Shown here: positions 43,140-51,705 of the stretch, one piece after another
How the letters are laid out: each line of letters starts with the position of its first letter
How positions within the stretch are numbered: the first letter of the stretch is position 1
Assembly: GCF_015680405.1 (NCBI RefSeq)
Contig: NZ_JADLJS010000028.1
Location: 1-64,000 of the forward strand
Length of the DNA: 64,000 nucleotides
Direction of reading: 5' to 3'
DNA from: Pseudomonas pudica
GTDB lineage: Bacteria > Pseudomonadota > Gammaproteobacteria > Pseudomonadales > Pseudomonadaceae
The notes under the pieces: generated by a model
What the model saw: the letters and a program-made list of their open reading frames with translations, nothing else
Told to the model about the DNA's origin: nothing
Databases searched by the model: none
Made by a program: the position numbers and the translations under genes

Positions 43140-45059
43140 ATGAACAGCTGGTTCGCCAACATCAGCGTCAACCTCAAACTCGGCCTGGGCTTTGGCCTGG
43201 TACTGATCCTCACCGGCCTGCTGGCCCTGACCGGCTGGACCAGCCTGGGCAGCCTGATCGACCGCAGCAACTGGATGGGCGATATCGGCCAGCTCAACAA
43301 GGACCTGACCGACCTGCGCATTGCCCGCCTGCAGTACATGATCGCCAACGGCGACGATGCCGCCGCCGCCAACACCCAGACCAAGCTGGACGCCTTCAGC
43401 AAACAGCAGGCCTACCTGGCCAGCACCTTCAAGAGCCCGGAAAACATCAAGCTGCTGGGTGAACTGGGCGAGACCATCAGCGCCTACAAGGTGTCGCTGA
43501 ACAAGATGCGCCAGGGCTACGACGCCACCCGCACCGCGCGCACGGCCATGGACGGTTCGGCCAGCCGCGCCGACCAGGCCATGGACGCTCTCAGCCAGGA
43601 AGTCATGGCGCGCCCCGAAGCCGACAGCGTGCGCCTGGCCCAGTATCAGTTGATCAGCAAGGCCCGCCAGCAACTGCTGCAGGTGCGCATCGATGTACGC
43701 GGCTACATTGCCGAAAACAGCGCCGCCAACGAGCAGGCCGCCCTGCGCCAGCTGGACACCGCCCTGGCCGAAATCGACAACCTCAAGCGCCAGCTGCCGG
43801 CCGAAGACACACGCCTGCAACAGTTCGAGGGCTCGGTGCTGGCCTACCGTGACGCCGTGCGCCAGTTCCGCGATGCGGTCGCCAACATCACCACTGCGCG
43901 CGCCGAAATGACCGTGCAGGGTGCCGACATCGTCAAGCGCAGCGACGCGCTGTACCAGATCCAGCTGCAGCGCCGTGACATCGAGAGCACCCAGGCCCGC
44001 AGCCTGCAGGCCATCGCCACGCTGCTGGCGCTGCTGGTCGGCGTGCTGGCGGCAGTGCTGATCACCCGGCAGATCACCCGCCCGCTGCGCGACACCATGG
44101 TGGCAGTGGAGAAGATCGCCAGCGGCGACCTCACCCAGCACCTGCGTGTCACCCGTCGCGACGAACTGGGCGTACTGCAACAAGGCATCGCCCGCATGGG
44201 CACCACTTTGCGCGAGCTGATCAGCGGCATCCGCGACGGCGTCACCCAGATCGCCAGCGCTGCCGAGGAATTGTCGGCTGTGACCGAGCAGACCAGCGCC
44301 GGCGCCAACAGCCAGAAGGTCGAGACCGACCAGGTTGCCACCGCCATGCACGAAATGGCCGCTACCGTTCAGGAAGTGGCACGCAATGCCGAACAGGCCT
44401 CGCATGCCGCCACCGGCGCCGATGACGAAGCCCGTGCCGGCGACCGCGTGGTGGGCGAAGCGATTGGCCAGATCGAGCGCCTGGCCGAAGACATGCACCG
44501 ATCCACCGAAGCCATGAACCTGCTACAGCAGGAAAGCCAGAAGATCGGCAGCGTGATGGACGTGATCAAGTCGGTGGCCGAACAGACCAACCTGCTGGCG
44601 CTGAACGCAGCGATCGAGGCGGCGCGTGCCGGCGAGGCCGGCCGTGGTTTTGCCGTGGTCGCCGATGAAGTGCGCGGCCTGGCCCAGCGCACACAGAAAT
44701 CCACCGAAGAGATCGAAGAGCTGATCGCCAGCCTGCAACATGGGACCCAGCAAGTGGCTACGGCCATGCACGGCAGCCGAACCCTGACCGACAGCAGCGT
44801 CGAGCTGGCGCGCAAGGCCGGGGCCTCGCTGGAGAGCATCACCAGCACGGTGTCGAGCATCCAGTCGATGAACCAGCAGATCGCCGCAGCAGCGGAGCAG
44901 CAGAGTGCGGTGGCGGAGGAGATCAGCCGCAGCATCCTGAATGTGCGCGATGTGTCGGAGCAGACGGCGGCGGCCAGTGACGAGACGGCGGCGTCCAGCG
45001 TGGAGCTGGCGCGGTTGGGTGGGCAGTTGCAGACGTTGGTCAGCCAGTTCCGCGTCTGA
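43140..45059 (+). CDS. mcpS: Methyl-accepting chemotaxis protein McpS
   Basis: A chemoreceptor of 639 residues: a first membrane helix (about 12-33), a long all-helical periplasmic ligand domain of about 255 residues (HBM type), a second helix (LQAIATLLALLVGVLAAVL), HAMP, and a signalling domain with the conserved tip ALNAAIEAARAGEAGRGFAV. It has no C-terminal CheR-binding pentapeptide. Sequence and neighbours match McpS of P. putida, which senses malate, succinate, fumarate, oxaloacetate and, at a second site, acetate. AACAACAA at 43081-43088 may be a Crc-type motif. Confidence 0.93.
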   Translation: MNSWFANISVNLKLGLGFGLVLILTGLLALTGWTSLGSLIDRSNWMGDIGQLNKDLTDLRIARLQYMIANGDDAAAANTQTKLDAFSKQQAYLASTFKSPENIKLLGELGETISAYKVSLNKMRQGYDATRTARTAMDGSASRADQAMDALSQEVMARPEADSVRLAQYQLISKARQQLLQVRIDVRGYIAENSAANEQAALRQLDTALAEIDNLKRQLPAEDTRLQQFEGSVLAYRDAVRQFRDAVANITTARAEMTVQGADIVKRSDALYQIQLQRRDIESTQARSLQAIATLLALLVGVLAAVLITRQITRPLRDTMVAVEKIASGDLTQHLRVTRRDELGVLQQGIARMGTTLRELISGIRDGVTQIASAAEELSAVTEQTSAGANSQKVETDQVATAMHEMAATVQEVARNAEQASHAATGADDEARAGDRVVGEAIGQIERLAEDMHRSTEAMNLLQQESQKIGSVMDVIKSVAEQTNLLALNAAIEAARAGEAGRGFAVVADEVRGLAQRTQKSTEEIEELIASLQHGTQQVATAMHGSRTLTDSSVELARKAGASLESITSTVSSIQSMNQQIAAAAEQQSAVAEEISRSILNVRDVSEQTAAASDETAASSVELARLGGQLQTLVSQFRV

Positions 45060-45071
45060 TCCTGGAATCCG

Positions 45072-45181
45072 GGGCCGCTTTGCGGCCCATCGCGACACAA
45101 GGCCGCTCCCACATTGATCGGCGTACGCAGGTCTTTGTGGGAGCGGCCTCGTGTCGCGATAGGAGGGCAAAGCCCTCCCAG
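45072..45181. repeat. Second-type REP pair
   Basis: Inverted elements with the core CGCGACACAAGGCCGC and its complement, a different subtype from the GCGGG and GCCGG forms. They lie between the convergent mcpS and ggt genes. Confidence 0.88.
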
Positions 45182-45195
45182 CATTCTGGCAGGTA

Positions 45196-46863
45196 TTACT
45201 TGACGATCATCCCTACCCCACGCCCACGCGGATCCGAAGCGGTCTCCAGCTTCGTCCCATCAACCCGGATCGCCTGGATATCCCCCATCTCCCAGCCCTG
45301 GTCCTCCAGCACATAGCCCATCTTCTTCAGTTCATCGGCCACCGGCCCGGTCAGCGGCGCATAGCTGTCGAAGTAGATGGTGTCCTTGGGCAGCAACTGA
45401 TGGTGCACGCGCTGCGCCGCCACTGCCTTGTCCAGCGGCATGCCGTAGTCGTACAGGTTGTTCATCACCTGGAAGATCGAGGTGAAGATCCGCGAGCCAC
45501 CCGGTGTACCGATGACCAGCTCGACCTTGCCATCGCGGGTCATCAGGCTGGGGCTCATGGACGACAGCATGCGCTTGCCCGGGGCGATGGCATTGGCATC
45601 GCCGCCAACCACACCAAAGGCGTTCGCCGCCCCCGGCTTGGCGCTGAAATCGTCCATCTCGTCATTGAGCAGGAAGCCGGCGCCTTTCACCACCACACCA
45701 CTGCCGTAGTCGAGGTTGAGGGTGTAGGTGTTGCTGACCGCATTGCCCTGCTTGTCTACGATCGAGAAGTGCGTGGTCTGGTGCGGTTCCAGGCCAGGCT
45801 TGACCTTGTCGGTGTCTGAAATGGCCTTCGGGTTGACCTGCGCGGCGCGCTTGGCCAGGTAGTCCTTGGCCACCAGCTGATCCACCGGCACTTTGGTGAA
45901 GCCTGGGTCACCAAGGTAGTCGGCGCGGTCGGCGAACACGCGCTTCTCGATCTCGGCCAACAGGTGTATGTACTGCGCCGAGTTGTGCGCCACACCCTTG
46001 AAGTCCGCCGCGCGGTTTTCCTTGATGCCCAGCAGCTGTGCCAGGGCGACACCACCGGAGCTTGGCGGTGGCGCGGTGTACACCACATTGCCACGCCAGC
46101 TCACGGCCATCGGCTCACGCCATACTGCCTTGTAGTCCTTGAGGTCCTGCTTGGTGATCAGGCCCTTGTCGGCCTGCATCTGCGCCACCAGCAGGTCGGC
46201 GGTCTTGCCCTGGTAGAACTCGCTCACGCCCTTGTCGGCGATACGTTCCAGGGTCTGGGCCATTTCCGGTTGCTTGAACAGCTCGCCGACCTTCATGTTT
46301 CCGAAGTAGTCGTTGAAATTGGTCGCGGTCTTGAACATGCCTTGGGCATCGTTGCGGTATTGGTACTGCTTTGCCGCCACCTTGAAGCCGTTTTTCGCAT
46401 AGCCGATGGCCGGGGTCAGCAGCTCGCTCCAGGGCAGCTTGCCGAACTTCTGGTGCGCCTCCCACAACCCCATCACCGTGCCCGGTACGCCAGCAGCGCG
46501 TGCCCCGACCAGGCTGAGGTTCTCGATGACCTCACCCTTTTCGTCCAGGTACATGTTGCGCGTGGCGGCCTGGGGCGCGACTTCGCGGTAGTCGAGGAAG
46601 TAGGGCTTGCCGTCGACGAACAGGGTCATGAACCCGCCACCACCGATGTTGCCGGCCTCGGGATAAGTCACCGCCAGGGTAAAAGCCGTGGCCACTGCAG
46701 CATCCACCGCGTTGCCGCCTTTCTTGAGGATGTCGGCTGCCACCTGTGCACCATATTGATCGGGCGCGGCCACCGCACCGCCCTCAAGGTTGGCGGCATG
46801 AACCGAGGAACAGCTCAGGATCGCGGCTGCGAGAGCCAGGTACTGGAACGGAGCAATACGCAT
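45196..46863 (-). CDS. ggt: Gamma-glutamyltransferase
   Basis: A periplasmic gamma-glutamyltranspeptidase of 555 residues. A signal peptide ends around SSVHAA. Autocleavage before the catalytic Thr occurs in HQTTHFSIVD, which separates the large and small chains. The C-terminal GTPGGSRIFTS loop is conserved. It cleaves gamma-glutamyl bonds of glutathione and gamma-glutamylated amines. An A-rich Crc-type motif lies before the ATG at 46863. A LysR gene lies upstream on the same strand. Confidence 0.96.
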   Translation of the reverse strand: MRIAPFQYLALAAAILSCSSVHAANLEGGAVAAPDQYGAQVAADILKKGGNAVDAAVATAFTLAVTYPEAGNIGGGGFMTLFVDGKPYFLDYREVAPQAATRNMYLDEKGEVIENLSLVGARAAGVPGTVMGLWEAHQKFGKLPWSELLTPAIGYAKNGFKVAAKQYQYRNDAQGMFKTATNFNDYFGNMKVGELFKQPEMAQTLERIADKGVSEFYQGKTADLLVAQMQADKGLITKQDLKDYKAVWREPMAVSWRGNVVYTAPPPSSGGVALAQLLGIKENRAADFKGVAHNSAQYIHLLAEIEKRVFADRADYLGDPGFTKVPVDQLVAKDYLAKRAAQVNPKAISDTDKVKPGLEPHQTTHFSIVDKQGNAVSNTYTLNLDYGSGVVVKGAGFLLNDEMDDFSAKPGAANAFGVVGGDANAIAPGKRMLSSMSPSLMTRDGKVELVIGTPGGSRIFTSIFQVMNNLYDYGMPLDKAVAAQRVHHQLLPKDTIYFDSYAPLTGPVADELKKMGYVLEDQGWEMGDIQAIRVDGTKLETASDPRGRGVGMIVK

Positions 46864-46879
46864 GACACTTCCTTGGTGT

Positions 46880-46890
46880 TGTTTTTGTTG
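46880..46890 (-). promoter_or_regulatory. Crc/Hfq-type A-rich motif before ggt
   Basis: On the minus strand AACAAAAACAA lies 16-26 bases before the ggt ATG and contains AANAANAA matches. Confidence 0.4.
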
Positions 46891-46980
46891 AGCAGTCAGT
46901 AAGGCCGAAGCGCTTCGACTGTGCAATCAACCGCAGGAAGTTTCGCCGCCTGTGGACAGGATCTGTCGCGTTCAGGCAAC

Positions 46981-47877
46981 TCAGCTGGCGTACATTGCCA
47001 ACTTGCGCTGGATGAAATCTAGGAAGCACTGGATACGCAGCGCCAGCTGGGTGTTGCGGTAGTACACCGCATGGATCGGCTGGCGGTAGCCGTTGTTGGC
47101 TTCGCTCAGCAGCACTTGCAGGCGCCCGGTGCGGATGTCCTCGTGGGTCATGAAGTGCGACAGGCTGACGATGCCCTCGCCGGCCAGCGCCAGTTGGCGC
47201 AGGGTCTCGCCACTGGAGGCGATCAGCGCCGGGCGGATGCTCCAGCGGTCACCCTGGGCATGGCGCAGTGGCCATTGGTTGAGCGATTCGGGCTGGCTGA
47301 AGCCGAGCAGGCAGTGGCTGGCCAGGTCCTCGACCCGCTGCGGCGTCCCGTGCTGCTCGAGGTAGGCCGGGCTGGCCAGCACCTGTACCGGGCTGCACCC
47401 AAGGCTGCGCGCGTGCAGGCTGGAGTCGGCCAGTTCGCCGATGCGGATCGCCACATCGGTGCTCTGCTCCAGCAGGTCGATGATCAGGTCGTCGGTATTG
47501 AGTTCCAGTTCGATGCCAGGGTATTGGCGGCGAAACTCGCCGATCCACGGCAGGATGGCATGCAGCATGAACGGTGCAGCGGCGTTGATGCGCAGGCGCC
47601 CGGTAGGGGTCTGGCGATTCATCGACAGGCGCTCTTCCATCTCGTCCATCTGCTCCAGGATCAGGCGCGCGCGTTCGAGGAAGAAGCGGCCTTCCTCGGT
47701 CAGGTCCATGCGCCGGGTGGTGCGGTTGACCAGCGTGGTGCCCAGCTTGCCTTCAAGGCGCGACAGGGTACGGCTGACGGCGGACGGGGTCTGGCCTATC
47801 TGCTCGGCAGCGGCGGAAATCGAGCCGCTGTCGATGACGGCAACGAATACCTGGAGTTCTTCGGATCGGGTTTTCAC
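46981..47877 (-). CDS. LysR-family regulator
   Basis: A LysR regulator of 298 residues. The N-terminal MKTRSEELQVFVAVIDSGSIS and GQTPSAVSRTLSRLE helix-turn-helix fit the DsdC/YafC-like branch with conserved RINAAAPFMLHAILP effector domain. It lies upstream of ggt on the same strand with a 117-bp gap, so ggt may be a target, but no operator was identified. A REP pair and mdaB lie on its other side. Confidence 0.9.
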   Translation of the reverse strand: MKTRSEELQVFVAVIDSGSISAAAEQIGQTPSAVSRTLSRLEGKLGTTLVNRTTRRMDLTEEGRFFLERARLILEQMDEMEERLSMNRQTPTGRLRINAAAPFMLHAILPWIGEFRRQYPGIELELNTDDLIIDLLEQSTDVAIRIGELADSSLHARSLGCSPVQVLASPAYLEQHGTPQRVEDLASHCLLGFSQPESLNQWPLRHAQGDRWSIRPALIASSGETLRQLALAGEGIVSLSHFMTHEDIRTGRLQVLLSEANNGYRQPIHAVYYRNTQLALRIQCFLDFIQRKLAMYAS

Positions 47878-47943
47878 ATCTGCGCCTGTGGTTGGTCTCT
47901 GCAGGGATTAGATAGCCGCTTGTCGAGGCCAAGTCCAGCGGTG

Positions 47944-48053
47944 CCTGTACGGGCCTCTTCGCGGGGGAACCCGCTCCCACAAGTGCTGCACGGTTCTCAA
48001 AGACTGTGGAGTACCTGTGGGAGCGGGTTTACCCGCGAAGAGGCCGGCACAGG
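47944..48053. repeat. REP pair between tandem genes
   Basis: Inverted REP elements (GCGGGGGAACCCGC and GCGGGTTTACCCGC) between the mdaB end and the LysR gene start. Confidence 0.9.
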
Positions 48054-48060
48054 TAGAACC

Positions 48061-48651
48061 TTACCGTGCCTTGCCGAATACCTTGTCCAGGTGCGCCTCA
48101 TAGGCCGCCAAGGCAGTCGGCACATCCGGCCGTTTCATCACATCCACCGCCAAAAAGGTCGGCAGCCCGGTCATGCCAAGGAACTGGTTGGCCTTGTGGA
48201 ACGGGAAGTACACCGCATCCACCCCCTTGCCCTCGAAGAAATCGCTCGGGTCGTCGAATGCCTGCTGCGGTGCATTCCAGGTCAGCGAAAGCATGTACTG
48301 CTTGCCGTGCACCAGGCCACCGCTGCCATACTTTTGCGAGTGGTCCGCACGGGTACGGCCGTCGTTGGCATACAGGCTGCCGTGGCCTGCGGTGAATACC
48401 TCATCGATGTACTTCTTCACGGTCCATGGCGCGCCCATCCACCAGCCGGGCATCTGGTAGATCACCACATCAGCCCAGAGGAACTTCTCCACCTCTTCCT
48501 GGGCGTCGTAACCACCGTCGATGAAAGTCTGGCGCACATCGAAACCGGCCCGGTCCAGGTGAGCGATGGCCGCTTCGTGCAAGGTCGCGTTGAGGCGACC
48601 GTCAGAGTGAGCGAACTGTTTACCACCGTTGAGCAAAAGGATCTTCTTCAT
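48061..48651 (-). CDS. mdaB: NAD(P)H:quinone oxidoreductase MdaB
   Basis: A flavodoxin-fold quinone reductase of 196 residues beginning MKKILLLNGGKQFAHSDGRL and with the active-site segment YQMPGWWMGAPWTVKKYID, as in E. coli MdaB. It reduces quinones by two electrons, preventing semiquinone formation. It is divergent from a YgiN-like ABM gene, and the E. coli pair MdaB-YgiN is proposed to run a quinone redox cycle, so the two probably work together. Confidence 0.93.
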   Translation of the reverse strand: MKKILLLNGGKQFAHSDGRLNATLHEAAIAHLDRAGFDVRQTFIDGGYDAQEEVEKFLWADVVIYQMPGWWMGAPWTVKKYIDEVFTAGHGSLYANDGRTRADHSQKYGSGGLVHGKQYMLSLTWNAPQQAFDDPSDFFEGKGVDAVYFPFHKANQFLGMTGLPTFLAVDVMKRPDVPTALAAYEAHLDKVFGKAR

Positions 48652-48717
48652 GCGGGCCTCGCGGAAAATTCAGGCCGGCAGATTAGAGGCTCGCGGGCGC
48701 GGGATACAGTAATGCAT

Positions 48718-48736
48718 GGGCAAAATACAATTGCCC
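48718..48736. promoter_or_regulatory. Dyad between mdaB and ygiN-like gene
   Basis: GGGCAA-N7-TTGCCC lies in the 154-bp divergent gap, flanked by two AATGCAT copies (48711-48717 and 48754-48760). Symmetry and place suggest an operator for a quinone-responsive regulator; none is identified. Confidence 0.4.
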
Positions 48737-48805
48737 TGAAGTCACGAATTAACAATGCATTTTTGCTTTAGAATCGCGTCACCTCCCATCAACGAGTAGC
48801 GACCC

Positions 48806-49120
48806 ATGAGTGAGCAGTACGCCTTCATCCTCAAAGCCAAGACTCGCCCGGAAATGGCCGAAGCGTTCGAAACCCTGTTCCGCGCCTACGTCGAGCCAAG
48901 CCGCCAGGAACCGGGCTGCATCGAGTACCACATGCTGCGCGACAAGCAGGACCCGAGCCTGTTCGTGTTCTTCGAGGTCTGGGCCGACAAGGCCGCGCTG
49001 GATGTGCATTCGGCCCTGCCGCACATGACCGAGTTCTTCGAAAAACGCATGGACTACCTGGAACGCGATTTCGACATCCAGATGATCGACATGCTCAGTG
49101 CATCAAGCGCTAACCGCTGA
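48806..49120 (+). CDS. YgiN-like quinol monooxygenase (ABM domain)
   Basis: A small ABM-domain protein of 104 residues starting MSEQYAFILKAKTRPEM, with the pattern EPGCIEYHMLRD and FVFFEVWADKAAL. YgiN of E. coli oxidises menadiol-type quinols and is paired with MdaB. The two genes are divergent here over a 154-bp promoter region with a dyad. Its end overlaps the convergent TauE gene by 11 bp. Confidence 0.88.
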   Translation: MSEQYAFILKAKTRPEMAEAFETLFRAYVEPSRQEPGCIEYHMLRDKQDPSLFVFFEVWADKAALDVHSALPHMTEFFEKRMDYLERDFDIQMIDMLSASSANR

Positions 49121-49874
49121 TCAGCAGATGGCCGCCGAGTGCGGCAAGGCCGATGAAGAAGCAGCGCTTGAACAGCAGCGCGCTGATGCGCTGACGCAGC
49201 CACTGGCCAGCCAGCATGCCGAGCAAGGCCGGCGCCAGCATCAGCAGCGAGGCACCCAGTGCCTGGCCACCCAGGGCATCCTGCCCGGCCAGGCCAACGG
49301 CCAAGGCCAGGGTCGAAACCGTGAACGACAGGCCCAGGGCCTGGATCATCTGTTCCCGGCTCAACCCCAGGCTCTGCAGGTAGGGCACCGCCGGTATCAC
49401 GAATACCCCGGTCGCAGCCGTGATCACGCCCGTAACCAGCCCGCAAAGCGGCCCCAGCCAACGCTCCCGCCCCGGCGCCAGGCGCAAGCCCGGGCCGACC
49501 AGCCCGTACAGCGCATACAGCACCAAGGCCGCGCCCAGTGCATGCACGGCCCAAGGGCCGCTGTCGATCCCCAGCCAGGCGCTGCCCAGCAAGGTGCCAA
49601 CGAAAATCAACACCAGCATTGGCCACAGGCGCACCAGCAAGCCCCGCAGGTGCGCACCACTGGCCAGCTGCCACAAGTTCGTGAGGGTCGAAGGCACGAT
49701 CAGCAATGCCGCAGCCTGCGCCGGTGACATAGCCAGGCCCAGCAGGCCCATGGCGATGGTCGGCAGGCCTAGGCCGATCACCCCCTTCACCGCACCGGCC
49801 AGCAGGAAGGTCAGTATCACCAGCAGCGACAGCGCTGGGCCAATGTTCTGGTAAAAAGCGAGCAAGGTATCCAT
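49110..49874 (-). CDS. TauE/SafE-family membrane transporter
   Basis: A polytopic membrane protein of 254 residues of the TauE/SafE (DUF81) family, with a duplicated set of about eight helices starting LLAGAVKGVIGLGLPTIAMGLL. Family members export or import sulfonates and related anions. It is divergent from a LysR gene over a 77-bp gap and is that regulator's likely target. The substrate is not evident. Confidence 0.9.
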   Translation of the reverse strand: MDTLLAFYQNIGPALSLLVILTFLLAGAVKGVIGLGLPTIAMGLLGLAMSPAQAAALLIVPSTLTNLWQLASGAHLRGLLVRLWPMLVLIFVGTLLGSAWLGIDSGPWAVHALGAALVLYALYGLVGPGLRLAPGRERWLGPLCGLVTGVITAATGVFVIPAVPYLQSLGLSREQMIQALGLSFTVSTLALAVGLAGQDALGGQALGASLLMLAPALLGMLAGQWLRQRISALLFKRCFFIGLAALGGHLLISG

Positions 49875-49951
49875 GGGCCGATGATGGCGTGCGCCGGCCG
49901 GGCTGAAAATCTGCCATATACTCAGCCAGACTCTTGCCAGGACAGAGCCAC

Positions 49952-50833
49952 ATGCATTTCGACCTGATCGACCTCAGGCTTTTCCAGCACACCCTGGAGT
50001 GCGGCAACATCACCGCCGGTGCTGGCCGCAGCCATCTGTCGCTGGCAGCAGCCAGTGCACGCATCCGCGCCATGGAGGCATCGCTGGGCATCCCTTTGCT
50101 GGAACGCAACCGCCGTGGCGTGCAGCCAACCGCGGCAGGCCAGGCACTGCTACAGCATGCCCGGCTGATAACGCAGCAGGTCGAACGCCTGCAGTTCGAC
50201 CTGAGCCAGTACGCGCAAGGGCAGCAGGGCCAGGTGCGCCTGCTGTGCAACACGGCGGCGCTCACGGAGTACCTGCCGGAACTGCTGGCCGGCTACCTGG
50301 CTGCAAACCCTGGGGTCAGCGTGGATGTGCAGGAGTTGCCGAGCCTGCGCATCGTGCAGTCGATTACCCAGGGCATGGCAGACCTGGGCATCGTTTCGAC
50401 CGCCGCACCCAGCGCGCACCTGCAGACCCGGCCGTTTCGCGAAGACCCGCTGGTGCTGGTAACGCCGCAGCGCCACCCGCTGGCCAACGAGGTCGCGCCG
50501 AGCTTCATCGATAGCCTGGCCCATGGCTATGTCGGCCTGGGGGCTGGCAGTGCACTGGCGTTGTACCTGGAAGAGCAGGCACTGCGCGAGGGGCGGCGCA
50601 TGCGGGTTCGAGTGCGTGCCGAAGGGTTCGATGGCGTGATCCGCATGGTTGCGGGCGGAGCCGGAGTGGGGATTGTGCCGCTGGCTGCAGTGAAGCGTTG
50701 GCAAGGGGTGTTGCCGTTGCACTGGGTGGCCCTGACGGAACCATGGGCCAATCGCCAGTTGCTGGTATGCGCGCGCGACTTTGCGGCATTGCCGGGGTAT
50801 GCCGCAGGGTTGGTGACCACCCTCACCCACTGA
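49952..50833 (+). CDS. LysR-family regulator of the TauE-type gene
   Basis: A LysR regulator of 293 residues. The start MHFDLIDLRLFQHTLECGNITAGA and helix-turn-helix SLAAASARIRAMEASLG fit the family, and the effector domain has GVGIVPLAAVKRW near the end. The start at 49952 follows AGGACAGAG. It is divergent from the TauE-type transporter and followed by a REP pair. Confidence 0.9.
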   Translation: MHFDLIDLRLFQHTLECGNITAGAGRSHLSLAAASARIRAMEASLGIPLLERNRRGVQPTAAGQALLQHARLITQQVERLQFDLSQYAQGQQGQVRLLCNTAALTEYLPELLAGYLAANPGVSVDVQELPSLRIVQSITQGMADLGIVSTAAPSAHLQTRPFREDPLVLVTPQRHPLANEVAPSFIDSLAHGYVGLGAGSALALYLEEQALREGRRMRVRVRAEGFDGVIRMVAGGAGVGIVPLAAVKRWQGVLPLHWVALTEPWANRQLLVCARDFAALPGYAAGLVTTLTH

Positions 50834-50884
50834 CACGATCAGTATGTTGCCTGCACTGCGTATGATCTGAAGCCCATGCGGTCG

Positions 50885-51003
50885 ATGTGGGAGCGGCCTT
50901 GCGTCGCGAAAGGGTCGCGAAGCGGCCCCAGATTTTCAGCGTTGCAGCAGAAATTGCCGGGGCTGCTGCGCCGCCCATTAGCGGCACAACGCCGCTCCCA
51001 CAC
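50885..51003. repeat. Second-type REP pair
   Basis: Inverted elements (GCGGCCTTGCGTCGCG and AGCGGCACAACGCCGC cores) between the LysR gene and the start of the phospholipid operon. The remaining 66 bp before the GTG start should hold the operon promoter. Confidence 0.85.
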
Positions 51004-51069
51004 AGTAAGTGCATTTTTTCGGCCGCTCGCACACAATCCTCCCATCGCACCACCGAAAAGGACTTTCCA

Positions 51070-51675
51070 GTGGCATCGATCTACCAGCTCAAACCGCGCT
51101 TCCAGGCCATGCTCCGTCCTGCTGTCCAGCGCCTCTATGACCGCGGAGTCACCGCCAACCAGGTCACCATTGCCGCCGCCCTGCTGTCAATCCTGCTGGG
51201 CCTGCTGCTGGCTGCCCTGCCCCATCTCACCTGGCTGTTCATTCTGGTGCCGGTCTGGATGCTGCTGCGCATGGCACTGAACGCGGTTGACGGCATGCTC
51301 GCCCGGGAGTTCGGCCAGCAATCTACCCTCGGCGCGTACCTCAACGAACTGTGCGACGTGATCGCCGATGCCGCGCTATACCTGCCCTTCGCCCTGCTGG
51401 CCGGTGTGTCGCCAACCTTGGTCGTACTCGTGGTGCTCAGCGCCACTTTCAGCGAATACGCCGGTGTCATGGGCCCGCTGGCCGGCGCCTCACGGCGTTA
51501 CGACGGCCCAATGGGCAAGAGCGACCGGGCCTTCGCCTTCGGCGTGCTAGGTACCGGTGTCGCCTTTGGCCTGCTGAACGGCGCCTGGATCAACGGCTTG
51601 TTGCTGGTCATCCTCGCACTCTCGCTCTATACCCTCTACAACCGGGTTCGTCAGGGGCTGGCCGAAGCCCGCTGA
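51070..51675 (+). CDS. ynbA: CDP-alcohol phosphatidyltransferase (YnbA-like)
   Basis: A membrane enzyme of 201 residues with about six helices. It should join CDP-diacylglycerol to an alcohol or alcohol phosphate. The motif D74-G-x2-A-R79-x8-G88-x3-N92-x3-D96 is clear, but two of the four usual Asp are Asn: N71 (NAVDG) and N92. From memory E. coli YnbA has the same two Asn, so this looks like a subfamily trait. The start is GTG, set by AAGGA eight bases upstream. It is the first gene of a six-gene operon. Confidence 0.9.
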   Translation: MASIYQLKPRFQAMLRPAVQRLYDRGVTANQVTIAAALLSILLGLLLAALPHLTWLFILVPVWMLLRMALNAVDGMLAREFGQQSTLGAYLNELCDVIADAALYLPFALLAGVSPTLVVLVVLSATFSEYAGVMGPLAGASRRYDGPMGKSDRAFAFGVLGTGVAFGLLNGAWINGLLLVILALSLYTLYNRVRQGLAEAR

Positions 51676-51705
51676 GCCCACTGCCGTCGTAAAAGGATGT
51701 CGACC

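Noticed and set aside
43041..44498. A 485-codon open frame opposite mcpS.
   Set aside because: Gly/Ala/Val-rich shadow of a chemoreceptor coding region; no family features.
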